Shown here: one piece after another, positions 26,520 through 36,659 of the stretch
How the letters are laid out: the number at the start of each line of letters is the position of its first letter
Position numbering within the stretch: position 1 is the stretch's first letter
Assembly (NCBI RefSeq): GCF_023509035.1
Contig: NZ_CP075583.1
Span: 5,146,001-5,210,000, forward strand
Direction of reading: 5' to 3'
DNA length: 64,000 nucleotides
Source of the DNA: Janthinobacterium lividum
GTDB lineage: Bacteria; Pseudomonadota; Gammaproteobacteria; Burkholderiales; Burkholderiaceae_D
Notes under the pieces: model-generated
Seen by the model: only the letters and a program-made list of their open reading frames with translations
The model's database searches: none
Told to the model about the DNA's origin: nothing
Translations under genes and position numbers: made by a program

Positions 26520-29095
26520 TTGGCCTGGCCTCCGATGCGGCGCAGCAAGGTTTCGATGCGGCTGGCCGTGCGCGCATCGGTGGCGGCGGCAATCGCGCAC
26601 AGCTGCATCAGCTGCGACACTTGCGTGAGCGGCTTCTGGCCTGATTTGAGTGACGATTGCAGCACTTCCACCTGCATTTTCAGACGCTCGCGGGCAAACT
26701 CGGCGCCGCTGTCGACGCCAGCGACGATTTCCAGGCGCAAGACTTCATCGAGCAAGCGCTCCTGGTTGGCCTGCAATTGCTGCACGTAGGCGGCGCTGCC
26801 CTCACCCAGCGCGGCCTGGGCGGCGGCAAAGCGCTGCTGCAGGCTGCGTTCATACTGGGCGTCCAGCGGCGGCAAGGCGCTCCAGCGCTCACTCCACGCT
26901 TGCGCGTCGGCGCCGGCGTCGCCCTCAGCCAGTGCAGCTTCCAGCGCCTGCACCAGGCGCAGCTTGTCGCGCAGGGCGTTGGCCTGGGCCGCGCCAGCGC
27001 GCTCGGCGATGGCGTCCGCTTGCGCTTGCACGCCGGCGACAGCCGCCTGGTAGCGCTGTTCGATCTTCGCTTCGCTGGCGCGCGGCACGGGGCCCGTGGC
27101 ATTCCAGGCGGCGCGCGTGTCGCGCAGCAAATGGTGGATGAAGGCGCTGCGGCTCTTGTCATCGCCCTCGGGCACGACGGCCGTTTCCAGCGCGGCGCAC
27201 AGCGCTACACGCGCATGCAGATGTTCGCGGCGCTCGTGGTCGGCCGCGTGGGCCGTTTCCTTGCGCTTGGCAAAGATATCGTCGCAGGCGGCGCGGAAGC
27301 GCTGCCACAGCGCAAGTTCCGCACGGCGTTCCAGCGGCAGGGCTTTCGCCAATTCCTGCCATTTGTCCTGCAAGGCTTTCAGCATGTCGACCGTGTTGCG
27401 CTCGGATGGTTTGAGCAAGCCCACTTCGACGATCAATTGTTCGCGGCGCGCCGTCTCGATCTGGCGCTGCGTGTCCAGCGGCTTCGACAGGGCGTCCAGC
27501 GCGGCGCCAAACTCCGTATCCAGGCGCTTCTTTTCCTTGCGGTCGATGGTGCCCAGGCGCGTCCACGCCTGGCGCAAACGCTGCGAGGCGGAAGCAACGT
27601 GTTTCCAGTCGGTACTCTCTTCGGCCGCCAGGGCCGCCGTTTCCGCGATCAGTTCCTGGGCCTTGGCCGCATTGCCGTGGCGCTCTTCGGCCAGCTGCTT
27701 GAAATGCTGGGCTGCCGGCGCATACGCCACGCTGCAGGCCGCGTCGAAACGCTCCCACAAGGATTTTGGCGCAGGGCCGGACAAGGTGTCGAGCGACTTC
27801 CAGCGCTCGCGCAGGCTGCCCACTTTCTTGGCCAGCTCGGCCATCGGCAATTCTTGCGCCGGCAATTCCTCGCCCGCCTTGACCAGTTCCTCGCGCGACA
27901 CGTTGCCGCCCCAGCGCGCCCAGTCGGCCAGTTGCTTGAATTGCCCGCGCACATGGGCCAGGCGATCCGCTTGCGCTGACGTCAGGCGGCCGTGCTTGCT
28001 ATCGCGCAAGGTCTTGTCGTGCTCGGACGCCACGTGCAGCAGGCCTTCCTGCAGGGCCGCTTCCATGGCGTCGAGCGTCTTGACGAACTGCTCCGTCGCT
28101 TCTTTCGACACGGGCGCGTGTTCCTGGCGCGGCTTGCGCGGCGCCGGTTCGGCATGGGCCGGTGCGGCTTCTGGGGCTGCCGCCTGCACGGGCGCCGGCG
28201 CGCTGGCCAGCACAGCCGCAAATTGCTGCTGCAAGCTGTCGGACAAACTGGATTCGGGCAGGCGCGGCAGGGCTTGCCACGCGCGCTTCAAGGTGTCTGC
28301 GTCCAGGGTGGCGGCATCCTGCGCCTGCCATTCGGCCAGCGCGGCCTGGCGCGCGTCGAACACGGCCTGGTGTTGCTGCAGGGCCTGCAAGGCGGACTGC
28401 GCCTGCTCGCGCGCCTGGATGAAATCGCTTTCCAGGTGCTTCGGCAAGGACGCGCGCTCGGGCGATTGGGCATGCTGCGCATGTTCAGCGTCCAGGCTTG
28501 CCAGCGCCTGCGCCAGCTCCCCGGCGGACTGGCCATTGCTGGCCAGCGCGCGCGCGGCGGCGACGGCGTCGATCACGGCGCGCTGCAGCACCACTTGCGC
28601 TTCCAGGCGGGCGGCCAGCGCGGCGCGCGCGGCGGTGAAGGCGGTCTCCAGCTCGGGCGTGGCCTTGATGACTTGCCATTGGCGGTCCAGCTCGGCTACC
28701 TGGTTCGGGCTCAGCTTTTCATCGTTCAACAGACGCTGGGCCGTATCGATGCTGGCCTGGGCGCGCTGCGTCTCGGCAGCCTGATGACGGATCAGGTCGA
28801 TGCGACCCTGCATCAGCTTGGCAACGCGGCGGTCCGTGTTGCGCATGGCGTGGTGGACTTTTTCCAGCAGGGGCAAGGTATGGACGTGTTCGGCGGCGAT
28901 CAAACGGGCATCGGCAAATTCGCTGGACAGGATGAATTCAAAGGCGGCGGCTTCGTCGCCCACCACGGCATGGGCACGCGCAACCTGTTCGGCGCGGCGC
29001 GATGCGCTCTGCGCCGAGGCCGCGGCCTGTTCTGCCACGACAGGATCGGGGGCGGCAGTCTTGCTGGCAGAACGCTTGAAGAGAAATTCGAACAT
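26516..29095 (-). CDS. large coiled-coil DUF349-repeat protein
   Basis: About 859 residues from the ATG at 29095 (MFEFLFKRSAS); an upstream start at 29128 is possible. It is almost entirely helical and rich in Ala, Glu, Arg and Gln, with several DUF349-type repeats in the C-terminal two thirds. Recurring patterns are W..L..L followed by R.....F..A.D, for example LWERFDAACSV, WTRLGTIDRKEKKRLDTEF and LALWQRFRAACDDIF. No enzyme motif is visible and no signal peptide. DUF349 proteins occur in many proteobacteria and their function is not established. It is translationally coupled to moaE through ATGA. Confidence 0.75.
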   Translation of the reverse strand: MFEFLFKRSASKTAAPDPVVAEQAAASAQSASRRAEQVARAHAVVGDEAAAFEFILSSEFADARLIAAEHVHTLPLLEKVHHAMRNTDRRVAKLMQGRIDLIRHQAAETQRAQASIDTAQRLLNDEKLSPNQVAELDRQWQVIKATPELETAFTAARAALAARLEAQVVLQRAVIDAVAAARALASNGQSAGELAQALASLDAEHAQHAQSPERASLPKHLESDFIQAREQAQSALQALQQHQAVFDARQAALAEWQAQDAATLDADTLKRAWQALPRLPESSLSDSLQQQFAAVLASAPAPVQAAAPEAAPAHAEPAPRKPRQEHAPVSKEATEQFVKTLDAMEAALQEGLLHVASEHDKTLRDSKHGRLTSAQADRLAHVRGQFKQLADWARWGGNVSREELVKAGEELPAQELPMAELAKKVGSLRERWKSLDTLSGPAPKSLWERFDAACSVAYAPAAQHFKQLAEERHGNAAKAQELIAETAALAAEESTDWKHVASASQRLRQAWTRLGTIDRKEKKRLDTEFGAALDALSKPLDTQRQIETARREQLIVEVGLLKPSERNTVDMLKALQDKWQELAKALPLERRAELALWQRFRAACDDIFAKRKETAHAADHERREHLHARVALCAALETAVVPEGDDKSRSAFIHHLLRDTRAAWNATGPVPRASEAKIEQRYQAAVAGVQAQADAIAERAGAAQANALRDKLRLVQALEAALAEGDAGADAQAWSERWSALPPLDAQYERSLQQRFAAAQAALGEGSAAYVQQLQANQERLLDEVLRLEIVAGVDSGAEFARERLKMQVEVLQSSLKSGQKPLTQVSQLMQLCAIAAATDARTASRIETLLRRIGGQAK

Positions 29096-29275
29096 GACGG
29101 GTTTCGCGTGGATCAAAACCACCATCATAACAAAGCCCGGGGTATTGCATCGGACAGGACTGAACTAGTTATCAAATGAGTAAAATGATTCTTTTTCCTG
29201 GGACAGAGCCAGGTTCAAAAGATCAAAAGCTGGGCCGGCACACGCTGCCCGACAGGGTGGGCGCTCGCTACCGAT

Positions 29276-29917
29276 TCAAGCCTGCGCGCGCCGCGGCTGT
29301 GGCATGGCAGGCACGGCGTCTGCGGTGGTGTCGACGGCGCCGTCAGGCGCATCCGGCGCTGGCAAAGGCGCGGGCAAAACAAAGGGCAGCACCTGTGCCT
29401 TGCCACGGCGCGCTTCCTGCGCGCGCGCATCGTGGGCGAGGAACTGGTAGGCGATGGCAAACCACGCTTCGCCCACGATCACCTTGCGCGCCAGCGCGAA
29501 CAGCTCGCGCTCTTCTTTTTCCAGGCGCTGCAGCAAGGTTGCGCAAAAGGCGTCGATGGCGGCGCACAGCTGCTCGGCCTGCAATTCGGAATGGTCGATG
29601 GCGGCACCCGCGCGCTGCTGCACGACATTGATGCTTTCCAGCGCCGCGTGGTTCAAGCCATTGATTTCATCCAACAGGCCGTCCGCATGCGGTGCGGCCT
29701 GGCGGATGGCGGGGATCAGATACATCTCCACCTTGCGCCAGTAGCCGCCCTGGTACAGCTGGTTCAGCCAGTCGCCCGCATACTGCAGCTGCGCCAGGCT
29801 GAGCCTGCTCTGCTGGCGCAGCTGCACATGCATGTATTTTTGAAAAGCCAGCAGGCTCATGCGGATGCTGGCCTGTTCCACCGACAGGGAAACCAATATA
29901 TATGTTGCCGTAAGCAT
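29276..29917 (-). CDS. uncharacterised helical protein
   Basis: A 213-residue protein, start chosen at 29917 because GGGAG lies seven bases upstream; MSLLAFQ at 29860 is an alternative. It is helical throughout, with aromatic-rich amphipathic stretches (WLNQLYQGGYWRKVEMYL) and scattered His/Glu (EINGLNHAAL, EKEERELFAL) reminiscent of a hemerythrin-like four-helix bundle, though the iron-ligand pattern is not complete. A Pro/Ala-rich tail (about 170-213) is probably disordered. There is no signal peptide. It is a single gene, 181 bases from the DUF349 gene. I do not recognise the family. Confidence 0.55.
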   Translation of the reverse strand: MLTATYILVSLSVEQASIRMSLLAFQKYMHVQLRQQSRLSLAQLQYAGDWLNQLYQGGYWRKVEMYLIPAIRQAAPHADGLLDEINGLNHAALESINVVQQRAGAAIDHSELQAEQLCAAIDAFCATLLQRLEKEERELFALARKVIVGEAWFAIAYQFLAHDARAQEARRGKAQVLPFVLPAPLPAPDAPDGAVDTTADAVPAMPQPRRAQA

Positions 29918-30032
29918 GCACTCACTCCCGAAAATGCGCTGGATGTCTCATCCTGGAAGTGAAAGTGTAAAGACTACCGACAGGGGCGGGTTTGATCCTG
30001 CACAAACGCGTGGTAAGACTCCGGCGCTTTTT

Positions 30033-32699
30033 TCAAGACACGCGCAGGCCGATATGCAGGTTGACGACGCCAGGCTCTTCCGACGGCGTGACCTCGCCGC
30101 CAAAGCTTTTCACCAGCCGCTGCATGCCCTTGTTGCGCGCCATCGCCTCGCCCACCAGCGCTTCCGTGCCGCGGCTGCGGAAGTAGTCGACCAGCTTTTC
30201 AAACAGGATGTGTCCGAGTCCCTTGCCCTTCAGCGCCGAGCGCACGGCGATGGCGAAATCGGCGTGGATATTGTCCGGGTCGGCCACGGCGCGCACCACG
30301 CCCAGGGTTTCCGGCTTGCCGTCCGGGCCCGTGTGCGTGGCGATGAAGGCCATGGCGCGGTCGTAATCGATCTGCGTCAGGCGCGCCAGCTGCGACACGG
30401 GCAGCTCGCGCATGGAAGTAAAAAAGCGCAGGCGCACGTCGTCCGGGTCCAGCGCGTGGAACAAATCCATGTGCTGCGGCGCGTCCTCGGGGCGGATGGG
30501 GCGCAGCAGGATGGACTGGTCCATCCACGTCACCTGCTCTTCCAGCTCCTGCGGGTACGGGCGGATGGCCAGGCGGTCGCGCTTCTGGCCCGGCTGCAAG
30601 CGGATGCGCGCGTCGAGGGCGATCACGCCGTCCGCATCGGCCACCAGCGGGTTGATGTCGAGCTCGGCCAGCTCGCCGATGTCGGCCACCAGTTCGGCCA
30701 CCTGGATCAGGGTGTAGCAGATGGCGTCGATGTCGGCCGGCGGCTGGTTGCGGTAGCCGGCCAGCAGCTTCGATACGCGCGTGCGCGCCAGCATGTCGCG
30801 CGCCAGCACCATGTTCAGCGGCGGCAGGCCGATAGAATGGTCGGCCGTCACTTCCACGGCAATGCCGCCCTGCCCCACCAGAATGACGGGGCCGAAGGCG
30901 GCATCCGTGGTGACGCCGACGATCAGTTCATGCGATTGCGGCCGGCGCGCCATCTGCTGCACCGTGAAACCGTCGATCAGCGCATCGGGACGCATGCGGC
31001 GCACGCGCTTGAGCATGGCGGCGGCGGCCGTGCGCAGGATGTCGGGCGCGTCCAGGTCGAGCGCCACGCCGCCCACGTCGGATTTGTGGGCGATGTCGGG
31101 CGAGTGTATTTTCAGCGCCACCGGGTAGCCGATGTCCGCCGCCACGGCCAGCGCCTCTTCCACGTCGGCCGCCATGCGCGTGGTGGCCACGGGGATGCCG
31201 TAGGCGGCCAGGATTTCCTTCGAGCGGCATTCGCCCAGCACCGTCTGGCCGGCCGCCAGCGCGGCGGCGACGATTTCGCGCACCCGGGCGCGGCGCGGCG
31301 TGGCCGACATGGGCAGCTGCGCCGGCACCTGCATCAGGGTTTCCTGGTTGCGCCGGTACTGCACGATCTGCATGAAGCCATGCACGGCCTTTTCCGGCGT
31401 GTCGTAGGTGGGAATGCCGGCCCGGTTGAAGACCTGGCGCGCGGGCGCCACCGTGGTGCCGCCCAGCAGGCACGACAGCACCGTGCGCGAGGTGGCCTTG
31501 ATCAGCGGCGTGACGGCTTCGGCGATGTCGATCGACGAGACCATGGCCGTGGGCGCGTGCAGCAGCAGCAAGGCGTCCGCCTGCGGCTCGTCGAGCAGCG
31601 GCTTGATGGCGTCGGCATAGCGCTGCACGGCCGCGTCGCCGGGCAAGCCCACGGGGTTGTCGTGCGACCAGCCCCGTGGCAGCGCCTTTTCCAGCGCGAT
31701 CACGGTGTCCGGCGACAGCTCGGCCAGCTTGCCGCCGCTGCCCACCAGGGCGTCGGTGGCCATCACGCCCAGGCCGCCGCCGTTGCACAGAATCGCCAGG
31801 CGCTCGCCACGCTGCGAGCGGATATGCGTGAGGGTTTCCACGGCATCGAAGAGCTCTTCGGCCGAATACACGCGCAGCATGCCGGCGCGGCGGATGGCCG
31901 CGTCATATACGGCGTCGGAACCGGCCAGCGCGCCCGTATGCCAGGCCGCCATGGCCGCGCCTTCCGCCTCGCGTCCTGCTTTCAAGACGATGACGGGCTT
32001 GCTGCGCGCGGCAGCCCGCGCCGCCGACATGAATTTGCGCGCCGCCTGGATATCTTCCATGTACAGCAGGATGGCGGCCGTATCGATGTCGCCGGCCAGG
32101 TAGTCGAGCAGGTCGCCGAAATCGATGTCATAGCTGGCGCCCAGCGAAATGAACTTGGAAAAGCCCACGCCGTGCGCGTTGGCCCAGTCGAGCACGCCCG
32201 ACACCAGCGCCCCCGATTGCGACACGAAGGCGATCTTGCCACTGGTTGCGCCCACATGGGCGAAGCTGGCGTTCAAGCCCAGCTTCGGCACGAGCAGACC
32301 CATGCTGTTGGGTCCCAGGATGCGCAACAGGTGCGGTTTTGCCGCCTTCAACATGGCCAGGCGCAGCGACTGCTCGCGCACGGGGTCCAGGCCGGACGTC
32401 ATGACGATGGCCGCGCGCGTGCCCAGCGCGCCCAGTTCGCGGATCAGGGCCGTAATGGTGGCGGGCGGCGTGCAGATGATGGCCAGGTCCGGCGCCTTGG
32501 GCAAGTGCGCCAGCTTGCGGTAGCATTTCAGGCCCATCAGTTCGTCGTACTTGGGATTGACGGGCCAAATCTCACCTTGGTAGCCGCCGCCCAGCAGGTT
32601 GTACAGGGCGATGGCGCCCAGCTTGCGTTCGCGCGCCGTGGCGCCGATCAGGGCCACCGAGGCCGGCTTGAACAACTTGTCGAGATTACGGATACTCAT
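30033..32699 (-). CDS. acyl-CoA synthetase (NDP-forming)-like / GNAT acetyltransferase fusion, Pat-type
   Basis: An 888-residue fusion. Residues 1-135 form a CoA-binding Rossmann domain (PASVALIGAT), 140-460 the succinyl-CoA-ligase-like domains with the His loop AWHTGALAGSDAVYDAA, about 480-700 an ATP-grasp domain (SKEILAAYGIPVATTR, KSDVGGVALDL), and 725-885 a GNAT acetyltransferase (ALKGKGLGHILFEKLVDYF, the CoA pyrophosphate loop). The order is that of Salmonella Pat/YfiQ, which acetylates lysines of Acs and other enzymes in response to acetyl-CoA. The His loop appears intact, so some synthetase activity cannot be excluded. It is a single gene; function by family, not proved. Confidence 0.85.
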   Translation of the reverse strand: MSIRNLDKLFKPASVALIGATARERKLGAIALYNLLGGGYQGEIWPVNPKYDELMGLKCYRKLAHLPKAPDLAIICTPPATITALIRELGALGTRAAIVMTSGLDPVREQSLRLAMLKAAKPHLLRILGPNSMGLLVPKLGLNASFAHVGATSGKIAFVSQSGALVSGVLDWANAHGVGFSKFISLGASYDIDFGDLLDYLAGDIDTAAILLYMEDIQAARKFMSAARAAARSKPVIVLKAGREAEGAAMAAWHTGALAGSDAVYDAAIRRAGMLRVYSAEELFDAVETLTHIRSQRGERLAILCNGGGLGVMATDALVGSGGKLAELSPDTVIALEKALPRGWSHDNPVGLPGDAAVQRYADAIKPLLDEPQADALLLLHAPTAMVSSIDIAEAVTPLIKATSRTVLSCLLGGTTVAPARQVFNRAGIPTYDTPEKAVHGFMQIVQYRRNQETLMQVPAQLPMSATPRRARVREIVAAALAAGQTVLGECRSKEILAAYGIPVATTRMAADVEEALAVAADIGYPVALKIHSPDIAHKSDVGGVALDLDAPDILRTAAAAMLKRVRRMRPDALIDGFTVQQMARRPQSHELIVGVTTDAAFGPVILVGQGGIAVEVTADHSIGLPPLNMVLARDMLARTRVSKLLAGYRNQPPADIDAICYTLIQVAELVADIGELAELDINPLVADADGVIALDARIRLQPGQKRDRLAIRPYPQELEEQVTWMDQSILLRPIRPEDAPQHMDLFHALDPDDVRLRFFTSMRELPVSQLARLTQIDYDRAMAFIATHTGPDGKPETLGVVRAVADPDNIHADFAIAVRSALKGKGLGHILFEKLVDYFRSRGTEALVGEAMARNKGMQRLVKSFGGEVTPSEEPGVVNLHIGLRVS

Positions 32700-32811
32700 G
32701 TTCTGGCCTCATGGATTGCCGGAGCGGCTTAGCTTAGTAACGCCCCAGTGTATAGGATGCGTTGCCAAAAAAACTTGACCTTGTCACGCGTTTCGCAAAA
32801 AAACAGTGCCC

Positions 32812-33804
32812 CTACCAGCGCGAGCGGTGGCTTTCCGTCACGCCCGCCAGTTGCGCCACGATGCGCTTGGGAGACTCCGCGCTGGTGCGCACCCAGCCGC
32901 TGAAAGTGCCGATGGGCTGGATGTAGCGGCTGGCGGCGATCCACAGGTTTTTATCCTCGCGCCGCGCACCTTCCGGTTTGAAGTGCAGGTCCAGCAAATC
33001 GTCGTCCGTCCACACATGCCATGGCGCCAGCGGGTTATCGGGATTAAAGTCGAAATGCGCGCGGCCCAGCGGATACAGCTGGCCATCGAGCCATAGCGCG
33101 TTTTCATGTGCGCCAAAATAACCGGCCTGCAGATTGAAACCCAGGTCCAGGCTGTGCGCCGAGGCCCAGCGCCATTCCGTTTCGCGCGCCAGCAAGCCGT
33201 TCGAATAATCGAAGCTGGCCACGCCGTCATCGAGGCTGTAGCCCATGGCGCCGCAGCGCACCGTGCCCCACAAGGGCAGGCCGCCCGACTTTTGCGTGGC
33301 ATGCACGCTGCCGCCCTCGCCCACGGGTCCCACGGCCAGCAAGGTGGGCGCCACGGGCGGGCCGAATTCCGCATCGATGCCGAAATGGCCGCAATCGAGC
33401 CGCAAACGGTAGCGCTGCTGCGGCTGCGCCTCGATGGAGATCACTTGCGAGAGGAAACGGAAACGGCTGCTGGCACCCGCATGCGGCGCCACCGATGCGC
33501 ACAGGCCGGGAATGCCATCCTGCGAAAAGGTCGCCACGATCTTGCCCTTGTGGCGGTCGAAGGCATACGCGAAGGCCGTGCTGGTCCAGCCCAGGTCGAC
33601 GATGGCCACGCCACAGAACAGGGTGGGCGTGGACAAGGCCACGTAATGCCAGCGCTTGTGGTGGAACAAGCGCCAGAGGGCGCCGCGCGCGTGCGGCGGC
33701 GCCAGCTCGGCCCAGTCGAAGGCGTCCAGCTGCCCCGTGTAGCGGCCAAAGCATGGAACGCCATCGGCGTCGAGCAGGTGGGAAGGCGCCGGTGGCAGCA
33801 TCAT
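32812..33804 (-). CDS. DUF2804-family protein
   Basis: A 330-residue protein rich in Trp, Gly and Asp with repeated beta-type phrases (CFGRYTGQLD, VDLGWTSTAFAYAFDR, GFNLQAGYFGAHENALWLDG, PIGTFSGWVR) characteristic of the DUF2804 family. It has no signal peptide or membrane segment. No enzymatic activity is established for the family. Its ATG overlaps the TGA of the YcaQ-family gene (ATGA), a coupling that suggests shared expression but gives no clear functional link. Confidence 0.75.
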   Translation of the reverse strand: MMLPPAPSHLLDADGVPCFGRYTGQLDAFDWAELAPPHARGALWRLFHHKRWHYVALSTPTLFCGVAIVDLGWTSTAFAYAFDRHKGKIVATFSQDGIPGLCASVAPHAGASSRFRFLSQVISIEAQPQQRYRLRLDCGHFGIDAEFGPPVAPTLLAVGPVGEGGSVHATQKSGGLPLWGTVRCGAMGYSLDDGVASFDYSNGLLARETEWRWASAHSLDLGFNLQAGYFGAHENALWLDGQLYPLGRAHFDFNPDNPLAPWHVWTDDDLLDLHFKPEGARREDKNLWIAASRYIQPIGTFSGWVRTSAESPKRIVAQLAGVTESHRSRW

Positions 33805-35084
33805 GCGGCCCGCCTCGCGGCAGCGCCGCTGTCGTGCAGGGCATGGGCCAGCTGCGTGCCAAATAGCGCCGGCTGCGCTTGCGCAATATCAATATCCGGG
33901 CAGGCATGCCAGAGCGCCAGCCGCTGCACGGCGCCAGCCACGTCCTGCACCAGGCGGGCACTGAGGCGCACGCCGTCTTCCAGCGCCAGCGACTTGATTT
34001 CGAAGCGCCCCTGCGCGCGGTGCGCCTTGGCGTCCAGGCGTCCCACCAGCGCGCCGCGGCGCAAGATCGGCAGGGTGAAGTAACCATACCGGCGCTTCTC
34101 GGCCGGCGTGTAGCATTCGAGCCGGTAGTCAAAGCCGAACAATTCCAGGGCGCGGCGCCGGTCCCAGACGACAGGGTCGAACGGAGAGAGTATCGTCGTC
34201 AGGGTGGGCGCCAGCTTGCCGGCGGCCGCGTCGCGCGCCAATTGCGCATGTTCCGCATGTACGTACACGGCGTCAATCCAGCCATCGACCGTGCAGCGCA
34301 GCAACGCGCCCTCGTCCACCAGTGCCTGCAAATCGTGCGCCAGGCTGGCGCGCGATTGTTTGGTGCGGAAGTAGTCGCTGATCCAGCTGGCCCGCGCCAG
34401 GCCCAGCGCCTTCACGCTGGCCAGCAGCAGGCGCCGGCGCACCTGTTCTTCGGGCGGCAGCATGCCGTCATGCCAGCCCGGCAAAACGCGTTCGGCCAGG
34501 TCGTAATAGCGCTGGAAATTGTGGCGCTTGGCGATCATCAGCACGCCCGACGTAAACAGCACTTCGAGCGAGCGCTTTTCCGGCTTCCAGCTCCACCAGC
34601 CGCCTGCCTGGCCGTCCGTGCGCTCAAAATCAGCGAAGCGCGCGGCGCCGTTGGCGCGGATATGTTCGAGCACCGAAGCCACGGCGTCGCCCTGCTCGGC
34701 CATCCATTTGACGGAGTATTTCCAGCCCATCGCGGCCGGGTCCAGCATGCGGTAGCGGTACAAGCCATAATCCTCGATGGGCACGAAGCAGGCTTCATGC
34801 GCCCAGTATTCGAACAGTGCGCCCTCGGCCAGCAGTTGCTCCAGCCACGGCTGCGGATAGTCGCCCAGCCGGCTCCACAGCACCAGATACGGGCTGCGCG
34901 CCACCACGTGGATGGTGTCGATCTGCAGCACGCCCATCTGCCGCACGGCGGCCAGCACGTCGGCCTTGACGGCCTTCTTGCGGCGCGCCTGCAGCAAGCC
35001 CTGCGCGGCCAGGTGCAAGGCGCGCGCGGCGGCCAGCGATAAGGAGGGGACGTCGGGAGGAATGGGCAGGTGTGGGCTGTGCAT
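33801..35084 (-). CDS. YcaQ-family winged-helix DNA glycosylase
   Basis: About 427 residues from the ATG at 35084; an ATG at 35102 would add six. The protein belongs to the AlkX/YcaQ family of HTH_42 proteins, which unhook DNA interstrand crosslinks. The catalytic QxD motif is present as QID within VLQIDTIHVVARSPYLVLWSRLG (split: VLQIDTIHVV), near residues 53-55. The family phrase FDPVVWDRRRALELFGFDY and the ending that matches other members are intact. Expression is probably joined to DUF2804 downstream. Together with the FAN1-type gene it gives the window two crosslink-related nucleases or glycosylases. Confidence 0.82.
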   Translation of the reverse strand: MHSPHLPIPPDVPSLSLAAARALHLAAQGLLQARRKKAVKADVLAAVRQMGVLQIDTIHVVARSPYLVLWSRLGDYPQPWLEQLLAEGALFEYWAHEACFVPIEDYGLYRYRMLDPAAMGWKYSVKWMAEQGDAVASVLEHIRANGAARFADFERTDGQAGGWWSWKPEKRSLEVLFTSGVLMIAKRHNFQRYYDLAERVLPGWHDGMLPPEEQVRRRLLLASVKALGLARASWISDYFRTKQSRASLAHDLQALVDEGALLRCTVDGWIDAVYVHAEHAQLARDAAAGKLAPTLTTILSPFDPVVWDRRRALELFGFDYRLECYTPAEKRRYGYFTLPILRRGALVGRLDAKAHRAQGRFEIKSLALEDGVRLSARLVQDVAGAVQRLALWHACPDIDIAQAQPALFGTQLAHALHDSGAAARRAA

Positions 35085-35157
35085 AACAGAAAGATACCGC
35101 ATTCTGCACACGCCTTGTACGTTTTATCGCTATCGGATCGCGCAGCCGGTGGCCACG

Positions 35158-36525
35158 CTACGCTGCGGGAAACACGACCGTCACCGCCAGCCCCCGGCCC
35201 TGCAAGCCGGCGCCAAGCACGATGTGCGCGCCATGCCGCTCGGCGATGCGGCGCACGATGGACAGGCCCAGGCCGCTGCCGGGAACCTGGCCACCGCCTA
35301 GGCGCACGAAGCGCTCGAACACGCGCTCGTGCTGCGCCGCCGCTATCCCCGGACCGGAATCGGCCACGCGCAGGTAGCTGCGCCCCGCTTCCACGCCGCA
35401 GCGGATCTCGATGGCGCCTGGCGCCGGCGTATAGCGCAGCGCATTCTCGACCAGGTTACGCAGCAACATCTGCAGGCTGTCCGCATGCAGCGCGCAGGGC
35501 GCCGGTGCAAGGCTCACGCTCAGCGACAGCTGATACTGCCGGCTCGATTGCTGCCACTGCGCGGCCTGCCCGGCCAGCAGGTCGGCCAGGTCCCCCGCGC
35601 GCAAGTCGGCCGCCGCGCCCGATTGCGGATCGAGCTGCGCCAGCGCCAGCAACTGATTGACGAGGCGCGTGGCGCGCTCCACGCTGGCGCCCAGGGCTGC
35701 GATGAATTCCTCGCGCTCGTCCGCGCTGCGGGCCCGCTGCAGCACTTGCAGATTGGTCTTGATGGCGGCCAGCGGCGTGCGCAATTCGTGCGCCGCATCG
35801 GCCGTGAAGCGCTGCTCGTTGTCGCGGCTTTGCCGCACCCTGCCGAACAGGCGGTTAATTTCCAGCAGCAGCGGATGCAGCTCGGCGGGCGCGCCGTGCA
35901 CGTGCACGTCGGCCAGTTCATCGGGCGTGCGCGCCGACACTTCATCGGCGGACGCCTGCAGCACGCGAAACACGCGGTGGATGCTCCACCAGATGGCGAT
36001 GGTGGCCAGAGCCACCAGCAGCAGGCCGAACAGCGCGATGCGGTAAAAGAAGCCGCGGCTGATGTCGTCGCGGTGGCTGGTCGGCTCGGCCACCAGCAGT
36101 TGCAGGCTGCGCTGCGGGTCCCACAGCGAAAACAAACGCCAGCGCTGGCCGCCGATGCTGGTCCAGGACAGGCCGTCCGGCGCGCTGCGCGACAGGGCGA
36201 TATCGGTCGCCGCATCATTGCGGTACAAGACGCGCTGCTGCGCGTCGCGCACCTTGAACAGCAAATACTGGTGGGGATTCGGCTGGCCGCGCAGCGGCAG
36301 GTCGATGGGCCCCGTCAAGCCATGTTCACGCGCGTCCTTTTCCACCAGCGACAGCAGCAAATGCCCTGTCTCGATCAGCGACTGGTCGAACAATTCCTGG
36401 CTTTCGCGGCGCGCTTCCACGTAGACGATGGCGGCGCTGCCCACCCACAGGAGCAGGGTCAGGCCCAGCAGCACGCCCAGCAAGGTGCGCCGCAACGACC
36501 AGGTTTTCAAGGCAAGGGCGCCCAT
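35158..36525 (-). CDS. QseC/PmrB-type sensor histidine kinase
   Basis: A 455-residue kinase: first membrane segment about 14-36, a periplasmic domain of roughly 125 residues, second segment about 160-182, HAMP-like linker, H-box FTADAAHELRTPLAAI (H246) and an ATPase domain with LVENALRYTP, DSGPGI and GSGLGLSIVRRI. The tripartite layout is that of QseC and PmrB. No regulator gene adjoins it directly; the matching OmpR-type regulator lies 2.4 kb away on the same strand, beyond the TonB receptor gene. Its start is 216 bases from the divergent receptor start. Confidence 0.88.
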   Translation of the reverse strand: MGALALKTWSLRRTLLGVLLGLTLLLWVGSAAIVYVEARRESQELFDQSLIETGHLLLSLVEKDAREHGLTGPIDLPLRGQPNPHQYLLFKVRDAQQRVLYRNDAATDIALSRSAPDGLSWTSIGGQRWRLFSLWDPQRSLQLLVAEPTSHRDDISRGFFYRIALFGLLLVALATIAIWWSIHRVFRVLQASADEVSARTPDELADVHVHGAPAELHPLLLEINRLFGRVRQSRDNEQRFTADAAHELRTPLAAIKTNLQVLQRARSADEREEFIAALGASVERATRLVNQLLALAQLDPQSGAAADLRAGDLADLLAGQAAQWQQSSRQYQLSLSVSLAPAPCALHADSLQMLLRNLVENALRYTPAPGAIEIRCGVEAGRSYLRVADSGPGIAAAQHERVFERFVRLGGGQVPGSGLGLSIVRRIAERHGAHIVLGAGLQGRGLAVTVVFPAA

Positions 36526-36659
36526 GCGCCGGCCGCGGCGGCGGGCATCGAGTGGACGCGAGGGGGAGTTTGCACGCTGCCGCCAGCGGTTAAGAATCTC
36601 TTAAGAACTTCTGCGCAAGATCCGGAGCGAAATATTTTTTGGGTAGCCATGCCGGCAAT

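Noticed and set aside
29176..29631. A 151-codon plus-strand frame beginning with a plausible N-terminus.
   Set aside because: After about 35 codons it runs antisense through the helical protein gene with Arg/Ala-rich nonsense.
29859..32732. A 957-codon plus-strand frame.
   Set aside because: It is the complement of the acyl-CoA-synthetase/GNAT gene, with His/Gln/Arg-rich sequence and no domain.
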